Below, one piece after another: positions 10,111 through 20,592 of a stretch of 64,000 nt of DNA. The translations under genes were made by a program, and so were the position numbers. Origin of the DNA: an uncultured Aquimarina sp. (GTDB taxonomy: Bacteria; Bacteroidota; Bacteroidia; Flavobacteriales; Flavobacteriaceae). The DNA lies in contig CANMLG010000028.1 of NCBI GenBank assembly GCA_947498765.1, positions 1-64,000 on the forward strand, written 5' to 3'. The notes beneath the pieces were generated by a model. The model was not told the origin of the DNA. It saw only the letters and a program-made list of their open reading frames with translations, and searched no databases. Within the stretch, counting starts at the first letter, position 1. The number at the start of each line of letters is the position of its first letter.

Positions 10111-10692
10111 ATGAGCATTGAAAGAGAACTAAAAAAGCGCAGTAATAATAGTTGCGAATTTTGTAGCAGCGCTGAAGAATTAACTATATACCAAGTCCCT
10201 CCAAAACAAAAAAAAACAACTAGCAACCAAAGTGTGTACGCTTGTCGTACATGTACAGGACAAATTGAAGACCCTAAAAAAACAAATGCTAACCACTGGC
10301 GTTGTTTAAATGATAGCATGTGGAGTGAATACAAAGCTGTTCAAATAGTAGCATGGAGAATGTTAAATCGTTTACGTAATGAAGGATGGCCACAAGATTT
10401 ACTTGATATGATGTATTTAGAAGAAAAGGATTTAAAATGGGCACAAGCCACCGGTGAAGGTGAAGACCCTGAAGAAAAAATAATTCATAAAGATAGTAAC
10501 GGTGTAGTTATAGAAGCTGGTGATAGCGTAGTACTTATAAAAGACTTACCTGTTAAAGGCTCTAGTATGATTGCTAAACGTGGTACTGCTGTTAGACGTG
10601 TATCACTAGACCATGAAAATGCTGAATATATTGAAGGCAAAGTTGATGGACAACAAATTGTGATTATCACTAAATACGTTAAAAAAATATAA
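10111..10692 (+). CDS. PhnA domain-containing protein
   Basis: Cys motifs CEFC...CRTC; DSNGVVIEAGDSVVLIKDLPVKGSS...KRGTAVRRVSL. Confidence 0.9.
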   Translation: MSIERELKKRSNNSCEFCSSAEELTIYQVPPKQKKTTSNQSVYACRTCTGQIEDPKKTNANHWRCLNDSMWSEYKAVQIVAWRMLNRLRNEGWPQDLLDMMYLEEKDLKWAQATGEGEDPEEKIIHKDSNGVVIEAGDSVVLIKDLPVKGSSMIAKRGTAVRRVSLDHENAEYIEGKVDGQQIVIITKYVKKI

Positions 10693-10699
10693 CTTTGAA

Positions 10700-10876
10700 A
10701 TGGCTAAATCAGGTAGTGCAAAAAACACTAAAAATAAAGCGCTACATTCAAAATTAATGGAGCGTAAAAAAAATAAAGCTCGAAAAGAAAAAGACAAAAA
10801 TAAAGAGCGTAAAAAAGAAATGGTTCGTAAATTTCAAGAGCAAATTAAAACTCAACAAAATATAGAAAAAAGCTAA
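10700..10876 (+). CDS. Small highly basic protein (58 aa)
   Basis: MAKSGSAKNTKNKALHSKLMERKKNKARKEKDKNKERKKEMVRKFQEQIKTQQNIEKS, between two codirectional genes; absent from the ORF track. Confidence 0.6.
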   Translation: MAKSGSAKNTKNKALHSKLMERKKNKARKEKDKNKERKKEMVRKFQEQIKTQQNIEKS

Positions 10877-10878
10877 AA

Positions 10879-11271
10879 ATGATTATTACTAATTGCCCTT
10901 GTGGTAGAAATAAGTACTTTAAAGATTGTTGTGAAATAATTCATAATAATATCAATTTAGCTAAAACTCCCGAAGATTTAATGCGTTCTCGCTATAGTGC
11001 TTTTGTAACAAATAATATTGATTACTTAATGCTTAGTTGGTATTCAAAGACAAGGGACTCTTCTACAAAATCTAAAAAGGATCTACTTTCATGGTCTAAA
11101 GCAATGACATGGGTAAAACTCGATGTTCTTAATGCTACATCTAAATCTCCTGAAACAGGTGAAGTGGAATTTAAAGCCTTTTTTTATGAGAATGGTATAT
11201 TAAATTGTATTCATGAAAATTCTCTTTTTATTATTGAAAATGCTCATTGGGTTTATGTGGATAAAACCTAA
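10879..11271 (+). CDS. YchJ family protein (SEC-C-like Cys motif)
   Basis: CPCGRNKYFKDCCEIIHNN...TPEDLMRSRYSAF...YLMLSWYSKTR. Confidence 0.9.
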   Translation: MIITNCPCGRNKYFKDCCEIIHNNINLAKTPEDLMRSRYSAFVTNNIDYLMLSWYSKTRDSSTKSKKDLLSWSKAMTWVKLDVLNATSKSPETGEVEFKAFFYENGILNCIHENSLFIIENAHWVYVDKT

Positions 11272-11316
11272 AAGTATTTACAAATGATATATCTATTTTC
11301 CTATATCTCCAGTTTA

Positions 11317-11359
11317 TAAAATCTAACAATAATTACTATAATTATTGTTAGATTTTATA
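11317..11359. terminator. Bidirectional terminator-like hairpin between convergent genes
   Basis: ATAAAATCTAACAATAATT actat AATTATTGTTAGATTTTAT. Confidence 0.7.
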
Positions 11360-11424
11360 CTATTACATAATCCTAAATAATTCAAACTCTTAAAACAAAT
11401 TTCTTATTTATTACCTATTAATGT

Positions 11425-12264
11425 TTATGGTAACCATTTCTTCTCAAAATTTGGCTTTCGTTTTTCTAAAAAAGCATTACGCCCTTCTTTTGCTTCATCT
11501 GTCATATAGGCTAAACGTGTTGCTTCACCGGCAAATACTTGTTGACCAACCATACCATCATCAGTCAAATTCATAGCAAATTTCAACATTTTTATAGATG
11601 TTGGTGATTTCGCTAGCACTTCTTGAGCCCACTCATAAGCGGTATCTTCAAGCTCAGCATGTGGAATTACTGCATTTACCATTCCCATTTCAAAAGCCTC
11701 TTGAGCTGAATAATTCCTTCCTAAAAAGAAAATTTCTCTAGCTTTCTTTTGTCCTACCATTTTTGCCAAATAAGCTGATCCGTAACCTCCATCAAAACTA
11801 GTTACATCGGCATCTGTTTGTTTAAAAATAGCATGTTCTTTACTCGCTAAAGTCATGTCGCAAACAACATGTAAACTATGACCTCCTCCAACAGCCCAAC
11901 CGGGCACAACACAAATAACAGCTTTTGGCATAAAACGAATTAAACGTTGTACATCAAGTATATTAAGCCTATGATAACCATCATCCCCTACATAGCCTTG
12001 GTGTCCTCTAGCTTTTTGATCACCTCCGCTACAAAAACTATATATGCCATCTTTTGATGATGGGCCTTCGGCACTAAGCAAAACTACACCAATACTCGTA
12101 TCTTCCTGCGCATCATGAAAAGCTTCCAATAACTCACTAGTTGTTTTTGGTCTAAAGGCATTTCTAACCTCGGGTCTATTAAATGCAATACGAGCAACTC
12201 CATTGCTTTTCTTATAGGTAATATCTTCAAACTCTTTTACTGTTTTCCATTCAATTAAACTCAT
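11425..12264 (-). CDS. menB: 1,4-dihydroxy-2-naphthoyl-CoA synthase
   Basis: YKKSNGVARIAFNRPEVRNAFRPKT...CSGGDQKARG...GWAVGGGHSLHVVCDMTLAS. Confidence 0.96.
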   Translation of the reverse strand: MSLIEWKTVKEFEDITYKKSNGVARIAFNRPEVRNAFRPKTTSELLEAFHDAQEDTSIGVVLLSAEGPSSKDGIYSFCSGGDQKARGHQGYVGDDGYHRLNILDVQRLIRFMPKAVICVVPGWAVGGGHSLHVVCDMTLASKEHAIFKQTDADVTSFDGGYGSAYLAKMVGQKKAREIFFLGRNYSAQEAFEMGMVNAVIPHAELEDTAYEWAQEVLAKSPTSIKMLKFAMNLTDDGMVGQQVFAGEATRLAYMTDEAKEGRNAFLEKRKPNFEKKWLP

Positions 12265-12561
12265 ACACTTTATTTTTTCTCCACACTGTGGTATTTAATT
12301 TTTTTGAGAGTTAACTCTATACAAAAATAATTAGTAGTCACCTAGGTAATATCAACTAGACAACTAGTTCAAAAATAACTCAAATAATAGCATTGCCCAT
12401 ACCAATAGTAGGTTTAATTATATTATAGCCCAAACAAAAATATGTTAATTAAATTTTCGTAAAACAAACTAGTAAAATTTTTGAATGCATTACCTTTGCT
12501 TTTGTAAGCAGTATGCTTTTATAATCACAAACAAAATATTAACTAATTAACTCTATAAATT

Positions 12562-12945
12562 TTGGAAAGTAAAAAAGCCCAAAAACTTATTACTAAGATT
12601 TTATCGGAATTGGATCACGCTGGGATTATCATTAACACTGTTACCGATGATTTAAAGGAACTACGACCTTATGCGCTAGAGGAAAAAAATCCATTACTTG
12701 TTAAAGTAATAAGACTTACATATGAACATATTGAGGCACATCAAACTTTTGCAATAGCCATTCCAGATGATGAACCTATTGAGATTGAAGAAGGTGAAGA
12801 GGTAATGGTTTCTGATTTAGATGAGAATCACGATCCTAAAGAAAGTTTAGCTTACTTAGTTTCCCTTTTTAAAGATTTAAATAATAAAATGAATATACTT
12901 GATCTTAAAGCTTATAGAAATGCTTTAAATGAATACAACAGTTAA
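12562..12945 (+). CDS. Hypothetical protein
   Basis: Isolated ORF, TTG start, followed by a strong terminator. Confidence 0.65.
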   Translation: MESKKAQKLITKILSELDHAGIIINTVTDDLKELRPYALEEKNPLLVKVIRLTYEHIEAHQTFAIAIPDDEPIEIEEGEEVMVSDLDENHDPKESLAYLVSLFKDLNNKMNILDLKAYRNALNEYNS

Positions 12946-12967
12946 CTATTTAAAATAAGTAACTATA

Positions 12968-13008
12968 ACAAAAAAACCGATATGCATTACATATCGGTTT
13001 TTTTGTTA
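12968..13008. terminator. Bidirectional terminator
   Basis: AACAAAAAAACCGATATG cattac ATATCGGTTTTTTTGTT between convergent ORFs. Confidence 0.8.
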
Positions 13009-13009
13009 T

Positions 13010-13267
13010 TTAAAATGTTGTTTGAATAGAAAAAGAAGCTAATTGAGGCTTTTTTTCTATTAATCTATTAATAAAAATTTTTAATTCCTCAATTTCATGA
13101 GGTAGTAAACGTTTGAATGCTTTTTCAACTTCTTTGGAAAATAAATTTACATCAAAGCTGACTTTTTCCAATACCGTTTTGGTATAGTCAAACATAGCTC
13201 TTGCCATATATATTTTTTTATTGTAGTTTATAATACTCGACCGTACAATGCCTACATTACTAAACAA
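13010..13267 (-). CDS. Hypothetical small protein
   Basis: Codes up to the terminator; likely start MARAMFDYTKTVLEKVSFDVNLFSKEVEKAFKRL. Confidence 0.65.
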   Translation of the reverse strand: MFSNVGIVRSSIINYNKKIYMARAMFDYTKTVLEKVSFDVNLFSKEVEKAFKRLLPHEIEELKIFINRLIEKKPQLASFSIQTTF

Positions 13268-13323
13268 TTATAGTTAAAAAAACGATATTTAGCAATTAGT
13301 TGTTGCAAAATATAATCATAAAA

Positions 13324-13779
13324 TTATTTTTTTAACCTCACAGTCCATTCAAATTTAAAATCTGAAACTACTACCCCTTTTTCATTAACACCTTGAGAAT
13401 CAAGCCAAAAAGTCTGCCCTTCACCAGTAGCTATGGTATGTTTGATTGCTTTTGAAATTTTTTCTTCTTCAGTACATAAAAAAGTGATTTTACCTGTAGC
13501 TTTTTTACTAAAACTGGCTTTATTTTGAGCCACAAGCATCGAAATTTTTTCTTCACTTTCTTTAATTCCCTTCATTACTAAAGCCCCTGTACTTAATTCT
13601 GCTGCCATAGCTTGTACCGCAAAATACATAGATTTAAAAGGATTTTGATTAATCCATTTATGTGTAACGGTTACTTCACAAATTGAAGCTGTAATTTTTT
13701 GAACTCTTACACCACACCACCATGCTGCTGGTAATTTAAAAAACAAAAAACGATTTAAATTCTTTTGAGTTATTTCCAT
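13324..13779 (-). CDS. DUF4442 domain-containing (thioesterase-like hotdog) protein
   Basis: LNRFLFFKLPAAWWCGVRVQKI...VTHKWINQNPFKSMYFAVQAMAAELSTG. Confidence 0.85.
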   Translation of the reverse strand: MEITQKNLNRFLFFKLPAAWWCGVRVQKITASICEVTVTHKWINQNPFKSMYFAVQAMAAELSTGALVMKGIKESEEKISMLVAQNKASFSKKATGKITFLCTEEEKISKAIKHTIATGEGQTFWLDSQGVNEKGVVVSDFKFEWTVRLKK

Positions 13780-14064
13780 AAAATAATTTTTACCCTTTGA
13801 AAGATATAAATAAAAATTCCCTAAACCTAGACTAAAAAATTGTTCAGCATTAATTAAATCTTACAAAACAACATTAAATACAAATCTAAAATCAATTGTA
13901 TTAGATTTTGTATGTTTGTCCCTAATATTTAATTGTAACATATTTGTAAAAATTAAGTTTTTAAACTTAATGCTTCACTTTTTAAAATCGCTTTTTTTAA
14001 ATAATAATAAAAAAAAAGCCTTATAAAATGTAAAAGTGTTAGATAAATTCGTAAAAATTGAGTT

Positions 14065-14925
14065 TTGAAAAAAATATTTATACTTGCTTTTTTATTACTA
14101 AATACTATTTGTAATGCTCAAAGTGTTACAAAAATAAAAGGAAATAAAATCCTAGAAACCAAAAGCATTGATATTCCCGAATTTAGAATATTAGAAATTG
14201 GTGAAAAGTTTGAAGTTGTTTTAGTTCCAACTACTCAACCTAGTATTTACATAGAAGCTGATAGTAATCTACTTGAATTTATTGAAGTTAAAGTAGAAGC
14301 GGAAAAACTAAATATTAAGAGTACTCGTACTATTACTCGATTCAAAAAATTAGCTATTGAGATTGGCTATACACCTAATTTATCAAAAATAATTTCTAGC
14401 GGTCGTACTTCCATACTATCTGAAGGAGATATAAAAGTAGAGCGTTTAGCTATTGAAGCCTATGAAAATGCCAATCTAACCATAAATACCAAAGCAGATC
14501 GGGTCGATATTTTAGGAAAAGATAATAGTCGTATTACATGTATTATAGCTGCTCCTTCTATTGGTATTCATAGTAATGATTCATCTAAAATAAGTGCAAA
14601 TATTGTTTCTGAAAATCTAAATATTGCTCAAAATCAACAGAGTAAAATTGAAATACAAGGTACCACAACTAAAAACACACTATTCTTATTAGACTCTTGT
14701 AATTTTTATGGTATTGACCTTATAACAACCAACGCCTCATTATCCATTGAAGGTAAAAGTTATGCCTACTTAAATGTAACCGATAAATTAGAGCTTAAAG
14801 TTACTGGCGAAAGTGAAGTTTCTTTACTTTCAAATCCTATGATTGACTTACAAAAATTTCAGGATGAGGCTGTATTTAAAAAAATAAAAAAAGCTCCAAG
14901 TACTTTTAAGCGCCTGTTTGATTAA
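14065..14925 (+). CDS. Secreted GIN domain (DUF2807) protein
   Basis: Signal peptide; repetitive short-strand adhesin-like sequence; TTG start. Confidence 0.65.
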   Translation: MKKIFILAFLLLNTICNAQSVTKIKGNKILETKSIDIPEFRILEIGEKFEVVLVPTTQPSIYIEADSNLLEFIEVKVEAEKLNIKSTRTITRFKKLAIEIGYTPNLSKIISSGRTSILSEGDIKVERLAIEAYENANLTINTKADRVDILGKDNSRITCIIAAPSIGIHSNDSSKISANIVSENLNIAQNQQSKIEIQGTTTKNTLFLLDSCNFYGIDLITTNASLSIEGKSYAYLNVTDKLELKVTGESEVSLLSNPMIDLQKFQDEAVFKKIKKAPSTFKRLFD

Positions 14926-14961
14926 TAATTATTTTAGCTACATGTAAAATCGTATATCTAT

Positions 14962-15630
14962 TTAAGACACATAAGTAATAATAAAAATACTATCCTTATT
15001 ACTTACTATTTTATTCATATTAGCTTCAAATAACACCCCCTCTTTGATCAATTCCCCTTCCACTTCAATAGCTCCCGAAACTACGTAAATTAAACTTTCT
15101 ACTGGTGCTATATACGATTGTTGATTTGTTAAATGACCTACTTCTATTTGAGTTGAATTATCATCTTCTACACCACCATACACTTTTGTTATTTTTCCTT
15201 TCTCTGCAATTCGAACTCTAAAACTTGCTTTCTCATCTTCCTTTTCTGGAACTAACCATAACTGAAGCATTCTGGTTGTATCCGTTCCTTTATTTATCTC
15301 ATTATGTATAAAACCTTCTTTTCCTGACTTTTGTACCTGAAAATCTAAAGATTTTAAATTTACGCCATGCTCAAGTGAACCCTCGTGACTCAACTCACCT
15401 TCTACTACAAAAGTTAATACATCAATAAACTTATGAGGATGCATACCTGTGGAAATTCCTTTTTTAAACCATGAATCTGCCAAGTAAATTAAATTTCCTA
15501 TACCTGGCCAAGTTCCTTGTCTTACTCCCATTCCTGGTCCATATTTAGGGTGAACAATTAATCTTTTTTGCACTATTCCATGAAAACCTCCTGTTTCTAT
15601 ACTATTTCTATCTAGTTTTATAAGTGACAT
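14962..15630 (-). CDS. Pirin family protein
   Basis: GMHPHKFIDVLTFVVEGELSHEGSLEHG. Confidence 0.9.
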   Translation of the reverse strand: MSLIKLDRNSIETGGFHGIVQKRLIVHPKYGPGMGVRQGTWPGIGNLIYLADSWFKKGISTGMHPHKFIDVLTFVVEGELSHEGSLEHGVNLKSLDFQVQKSGKEGFIHNEINKGTDTTRMLQLWLVPEKEDEKASFRVRIAEKGKITKVYGGVEDDNSTQIEVGHLTNQQSYIAPVESLIYVVSGAIEVEGELIKEGVLFEANMNKIVSNKDSIFIITYVS

Positions 15631-15752
15631 ATTATATATAATTATTAACTTTAGTAATATAGTCTAATTATCAAATAACAAATTACACCATTTAAAAGGA
15701 TTTTAAGCAACGCTTAAAAGAACTTATCTTTGCCATAAACTAAAAACTAACA

Positions 15753-16562
15753 ATGACAACAGAATCGCTAATTGCAGAAATTAAAAGAAAAAAATCATTT
15801 TTATGTATAGGACTAGATGTCGATCTAGACAAAATTCCGCCACATTTATTAAAAGACCCTGATCCAATTTTTGCATTTAATAAGGCGATTATTGATGCTA
15901 CGCATCACCTTGCTGTTAGTTATAAACCCAATACTGCTTTTTATGAAGCTTATGGCATGAAAGGATGGAAATCTCTTCAAAAAACAATTGAATACCTAAA
16001 TGCCGTACATCCCGAAATTTTCACTATTGCCGACGCCAAACGTGGTGATATTGGCAATACCTCAACCATGTATGCCAAAGCTTTTTTTAATGACTTATCA
16101 TTTGACTCTGTTACTGTAGCTCCTTATATGGGTAAAGATTCTGTCGAGCCCTTTTTGGCTTTTGAAAACAAACATACCATTATACTAGCCCTCACATCAA
16201 ATAAAGGTGCTTTTGACTTTCAAACCCAAAAAATTAATGATGTAGAAATCTATAAGCATGTATTAAAAACTTCGAAAACTTGGGAAAATGCTCAAAATTT
16301 AATGTATGTAGTAGGCGCTACCAAGGCCGAATATTTTGCTGAAATTAGAAAAATAGTTCCTAATAACTTTTTATTAGTACCAGGTGTGGGAGCTCAAGGC
16401 GGAAGTTTAGCTGATGTATGTAAATATGGATTAAACGATCAAGTGGGTTTACTTGTAAATTCATCACGTGGCATTATATATGCTTCTAATGAAACTGACT
16501 TTGCTTTACAGGCGGCTAAAGCAGCAGAAAAATTACAACAAGAAATGGCAATCTATCTTTAA
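15753..16562 (+). CDS. pyrF: Orotidine-5'-phosphate decarboxylase
   Basis: [13 protein letters not shown]...[19 protein letters not shown]...[10 protein letters not shown]. Confidence 0.97.
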   Translation: MTTESLIAEIKRKKSFLCIGLDVDLDKIPPHLLKDPDPIFAFNKAIIDATHHLAVSYKPNTAFYEAYGMKGWKSLQKTIEYLNAVHPEIFTIADAKRGDIGNTSTMYAKAFFNDLSFDSVTVAPYMGKDSVEPFLAFENKHTIILALTSNKGAFDFQTQKINDVEIYKHVLKTSKTWENAQNLMYVVGATKAEYFAEIRKIVPNNFLLVPGVGAQGGSLADVCKYGLNDQVGLLVNSSRGIIYASNETDFALQAAKAAEKLQQEMAIYL

Positions 16563-16756
16563 TCCAACAAATCCAAAGTAGATCTTTTAAAACGTAAACG
16601 ATATTGGAGTTCCAAACACCTCCTAATTTTTATAGCTTCAAAATAATCATAATCACTAAGGGCCGCATCTGTCTGCATAAGATTATAGGCTTCTTCCATG
16701 AGTGCTTTATAACGACTCATTAATTGTTTTCTATTTTTGAAATTATAAATTTGCAT
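16559..16756 (-). CDS. Small hypothetical protein (Lacal_2735-like)
   Basis: [35 protein letters not shown]; overlaps the pyrF stop. Confidence 0.55.
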   Translation of the reverse strand: MQIYNFKNRKQLMSRYKALMEEAYNLMQTDAALSDYDYFEAIKIRRCLELQYRLRFKRSTLDLLD

Positions 16757-17313
16757 ACTTAAAAATAACTAATAAATTGATTATCAAGTGTTAAAACATC
16801 CATTAATCGACAAAAAGTAGTGTTAAAGTTTTTATAATATTAAATTAAGAATATATAATAGAATTTAGTTATGATTGTTGCATTATCAATAAAATGATTT
16901 GTTAATTTTAACATAGACTTCATTATTATTAATTAAAAAGCTCAAAGAAACCTTTGATTTTACATAAATTTTGATACTGAATAGATTTTTATTCCATATT
17001 CTAGGTTATACAATTTTCGGATAATTATTTTGTATAAATATGTTGAATTATTTTTTGTTAGTCTAAGACAAAAAAAATAATAAATAGCCTTATAGTTATT
17101 GTTTCATTTTTTAACGCGTGAATTATAAAAAAGAAACGAAATATATGCCAAGTATATTTTCGTTAATCGCATAAAATAGCACTAGCTTAATCACATAAGA
17201 GTGCCATGTATTTTATACCATACATGGCTCTTATTCCTACTATTTCAGAAATCATTAAAACAAGTTATTTACTGTAGCTTGATTGTACTCTTATAATTAA
17301 ATAAATGTTTTAA

Positions 17314-17345
17314 GATAAAAAGAGCTTATTAATGAGCTCTTTTTA
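17314..17345 (-). terminator. Intrinsic terminator
   Basis: ataaaaagagcttattaatgagctctttttat downstream of the GH ORF. Confidence 0.65.
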
Positions 17346-17388
17346 TGCTTATAATACTCTTATGAATGTAATCTAATATTATTTTCAG

Positions 17389-20298
17389 TTACAATTTTAC
17401 AATTTTAACTACTTTTTCAAGTGACGTCTCTTTTTGTTTTAACGCTACAAAATAAACCCCAGAAGCTAAGTTTTCCAGATTCACTTTTGTTTGTTTTTCA
17501 TTTAATACTCCTTCATCAAAACCTTGACCTTTCAAATCAAAAATTTGATATGTTAATTTTTTTTCAGGCACATCAATACTTAACACATCTATAAAAGGGT
17601 TTGGATAAATGTTAACTTTTCCAATAACTAATTCAAAATCGTTAGTGCTCAATGTATTTTCACAATCTGATTCTACAGTAACTCTTATTCCATTTTTAAT
17701 ATCAGCGACTGTCGATGCAAAACCTTTCCCCTCTTCTGTCATATATATATTTAATCGGTACTCCTCACCTACACGTAAAATTTCTTTAGCATCAAAATTA
17801 ATTACTATACTATCCTCTCCATTTACTGTTTGTTTAGCCTTACCAACAATTTTAAAATCCGATAAATCTTGAATATCAATATTGATATCTCTCATTGTAT
17901 TAGTTTTATAGTCTAACTTTACACTTCCCTCTCCCGAAGGTTTAATACATTTTGTAGCAACATTTAATTCAAGACTTTCAGGGTTGGAATTACTTACCTC
18001 TAAAAAAAGAACATTTTCTGGCTCTAATTCGAAACCATTTTTAATCGTTATTCCTTTTAATAAATCATAAATAACTAAATCATCACCTTCAATTCCGTTC
18101 ATTGCTAAATTTAATGTAGCTGTTGTTACACCTAAATTAACTAATGATATCACATTTTTACCAGTTGTTGTTCGCACGGAATGTTGTGCTACTCCTTTAA
18201 AATTTACTGCTTGCTTATTTATTTCTGTAACTTTTATTAAAGGCTTAAAGCCTTTTGATTCTGCTTGTGTTAATATTAACTGTTTTACATTTGCCGAACT
18301 TGTAGGAATAATAGTTCCAGCTCCTGCTCTAAGTGATTTAGAATGATTTTGTCCATATTCATTTTTTTTAAGACTCACATTATCTAGTAAAATAGTCCCC
18401 CCATTATTCAAATAATCTTGTAAAGCATCTAATTCACTTTCTAGCACAAATTCGGAATCCTTTACTACAATAAACTCCCAGTTCTTTTGGTTTTGTTTTT
18501 CAATAATATTTTTAGTCACAAACCCCAATCGATGTCCTTCAAAATAAAGACTTTCATAAAAACCTTTCAAATTAGTCATATGATTGGGCTTGTTTATAGC
18601 CGATGTTTCCGAATAAAAAATACGTATTGGACTTTCTACTTCCTGTAAATCAGTAATTTCCTGTCCGTAACTATTTATATCCATCATAGTCGAATGTAAC
18701 TCAAATAACACTCTTGGTTGCTGCCCCACCGTAGATGCATTTCTTGTTCCGTTCCTGTACGAACCATCTTCTCTCCTTGTCCATACCCAATTTGTTGTCA
18801 TATCTAGCCCATGCATCGTAGCTAACCATTGGGAAGCTCTTGCATATTCTGGCCTTAGGAAAGCTTCGCGAAAACGTACATTATATAACATGTGGGCTTC
18901 CGAATTATAATTTATGGCATTAGGCTTTATTGAATGAAAAAAATCATAAGCCATGGTTAAATGTACCCAATCAAGCTTATATAGTTTTTGCCATGGTTTT
19001 TCTCCAAATCTTCGTGAACCATCCATATGAGCATCATGTCCTATCACGTCAGACATTTCCATTAATGATTCAAAATCTAAACCACTACTCCTATCATCAT
19101 TACTCCATTGAAATGGTATTAATTTAATATGTGTTTTAGCTTCATTATCTAGCCGTTTAATCTCATCATTCATAAACTTAAAATACTCGTTCACTCTTTC
19201 TTGATTAAAGCGCATAAAATCATACCACTTTGGATCCCCTTGAATGTTTGATGGTACAGGTGTTGAAATACTATTGGAAGCATCATTAAAATTAACAAAT
19301 GATGAATTCCATAAATTATTTAAAGTTGCAATATTCCCATGTTTTTTTTGCAACCAGGTTACAAATTTAGCATGTGTATATTTTGTTATTTCAACAAGAT
19401 CCCAACTTCCTGCAGTATTCCAATGAGGTTCATTTGCCAATAAATATCCTAATTTACTCATATTTTTCCCTTTAAATTCAGACACATAGCCTTTAAATAA
19501 AGCTTTCAATAAGGGTTTTGTTTGGGGGTGATCAATATCATAACCTGTAAATGCAGCATGTCCGTCTGTAATATCGGGGTATTTTTGCGTAATAAAAGGA
19601 GCTAGTCTATTCCCGCCTAAAAAAGGAGAACCAAAATTACCCGTATTTAAATTTTTTATGGCATTTTTTTGAGCTGTATTGATTTCAATGCTTCCATTTG
19701 GCTTTTCTTCTAAAAAATGTAGATCATAATAATAGCCTCCTAAATTACCAAAGTATGTTGTTAAATCTAGGTTATCAGCTTTTTTAGGTTTAAAAGTCCA
19801 ATCATTCCCAAAAACTGGTTTTCCATTTTGAACAATACGGTTTCCACTAATATCTAATTGATCCCATATAATAGTTGTAGTCTCAGCCCTTTTACCTTTA
19901 TTATTAATTAAATCTTCTAGCACTGCTATTCGTTCATCTAACATAATTATGACTTCATTACGTTCATAATCTGGTAATTCCTTTGCAAATTGGTTAGCTG
20001 TTTTATTTAAAGGAATTATAGGCAATTGTGCTTCAAAATCTGCTTCAACTTCGTTAACGTTTTTTTCATCCCAATTAGCATAAAATAAGTATACTTCAGC
20101 TACACGAATACACATTTTTTCTTTTCGAGTATCAATTCCTTGAGAATCTGCTTGATTTATTAATGTATTAAGTTCCTTAATCTTATTTTTAGCAGTTGCT
20201 TCTAAATCTTGTGAAAAAGAAGAAAAGTAAGAGTGTAAAACTACTACTATTAAGAGTAATTTTTTCATAATTTTAATGTTATTAGAATTTGTGTTCAA
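17389..20298 (-). CDS. Secreted clan GH-A glycoside hydrolase (GH42/GH50-like agarase or beta-galactosidase) with T9SS sorting domain
   Basis: LLANEPHWNTAGSWDLVEITKYTHAKFVTWLQKKHGNIATLNNLW; INYNSEAHML; C-terminal KVNIYPNPFIDVLSIDVPEKK...VKIVKL. Confidence 0.75.
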   Translation of the reverse strand: MNTNSNNIKIMKKLLLIVVVLHSYFSSFSQDLEATAKNKIKELNTLINQADSQGIDTRKEKMCIRVAEVYLFYANWDEKNVNEVEADFEAQLPIIPLNKTANQFAKELPDYERNEVIIMLDERIAVLEDLINNKGKRAETTTIIWDQLDISGNRIVQNGKPVFGNDWTFKPKKADNLDLTTYFGNLGGYYYDLHFLEEKPNGSIEINTAQKNAIKNLNTGNFGSPFLGGNRLAPFITQKYPDITDGHAAFTGYDIDHPQTKPLLKALFKGYVSEFKGKNMSKLGYLLANEPHWNTAGSWDLVEITKYTHAKFVTWLQKKHGNIATLNNLWNSSFVNFNDASNSISTPVPSNIQGDPKWYDFMRFNQERVNEYFKFMNDEIKRLDNEAKTHIKLIPFQWSNDDRSSGLDFESLMEMSDVIGHDAHMDGSRRFGEKPWQKLYKLDWVHLTMAYDFFHSIKPNAINYNSEAHMLYNVRFREAFLRPEYARASQWLATMHGLDMTTNWVWTRREDGSYRNGTRNASTVGQQPRVLFELHSTMMDINSYGQEITDLQEVESPIRIFYSETSAINKPNHMTNLKGFYESLYFEGHRLGFVTKNIIEKQNQKNWEFIVVKDSEFVLESELDALQDYLNNGGTILLDNVSLKKNEYGQNHSKSLRAGAGTIIPTSSANVKQLILTQAESKGFKPLIKVTEINKQAVNFKGVAQHSVRTTTGKNVISLVNLGVTTATLNLAMNGIEGDDLVIYDLLKGITIKNGFELEPENVLFLEVSNSNPESLELNVATKCIKPSGEGSVKLDYKTNTMRDINIDIQDLSDFKIVGKAKQTVNGEDSIVINFDAKEILRVGEEYRLNIYMTEEGKGFASTVADIKNGIRVTVESDCENTLSTNDFELVIGKVNIYPNPFIDVLSIDVPEKKLTYQIFDLKGQGFDEGVLNEKQTKVNLENLASGVYFVALKQKETSLEKVVKIVKL

Positions 20299-20531
20299 AA
20301 AAGCCCCTAAATAAATACCAAAACAAAATTTATATATCTATTAAAAATTTAAGAAAATGACATATTCCTTGTCTACATTCTAAATATCCCAACACATAAT
20401 TATTTCGACATTTATTAGAAAACAAAACGCAAATCTGATATAGTAAATTGCTTACTACACCTTTATTTAGATAGAAATACAATATTTTAGACAAAAGAAT
20501 ATCTAATCTTTTTTTTCTTACAGAATCGTAC

Positions 20532-20575
20532 AAAAAAAGGCCATTCAGAAAATTTCCAAATGGCCTTTAATACAA
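20532..20575 (-). terminator. Intrinsic terminator of the aromatic operon
   Basis: aaaaaaggccattcagaaaatttccaaatggcctttaat. Confidence 0.65.
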
Positions 20576-20592
20576 ATAAGTTAACTACTAAG

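Noticed and set aside
17195-17232. Hairpin AAGAGtgCCATGTA...TACATGGCTCTT in a 630-bp gene-poor stretch
   Set aside because: No T-run and no neighbouring small-RNA signal I can recognise; could be an orphan terminator or chance structure.
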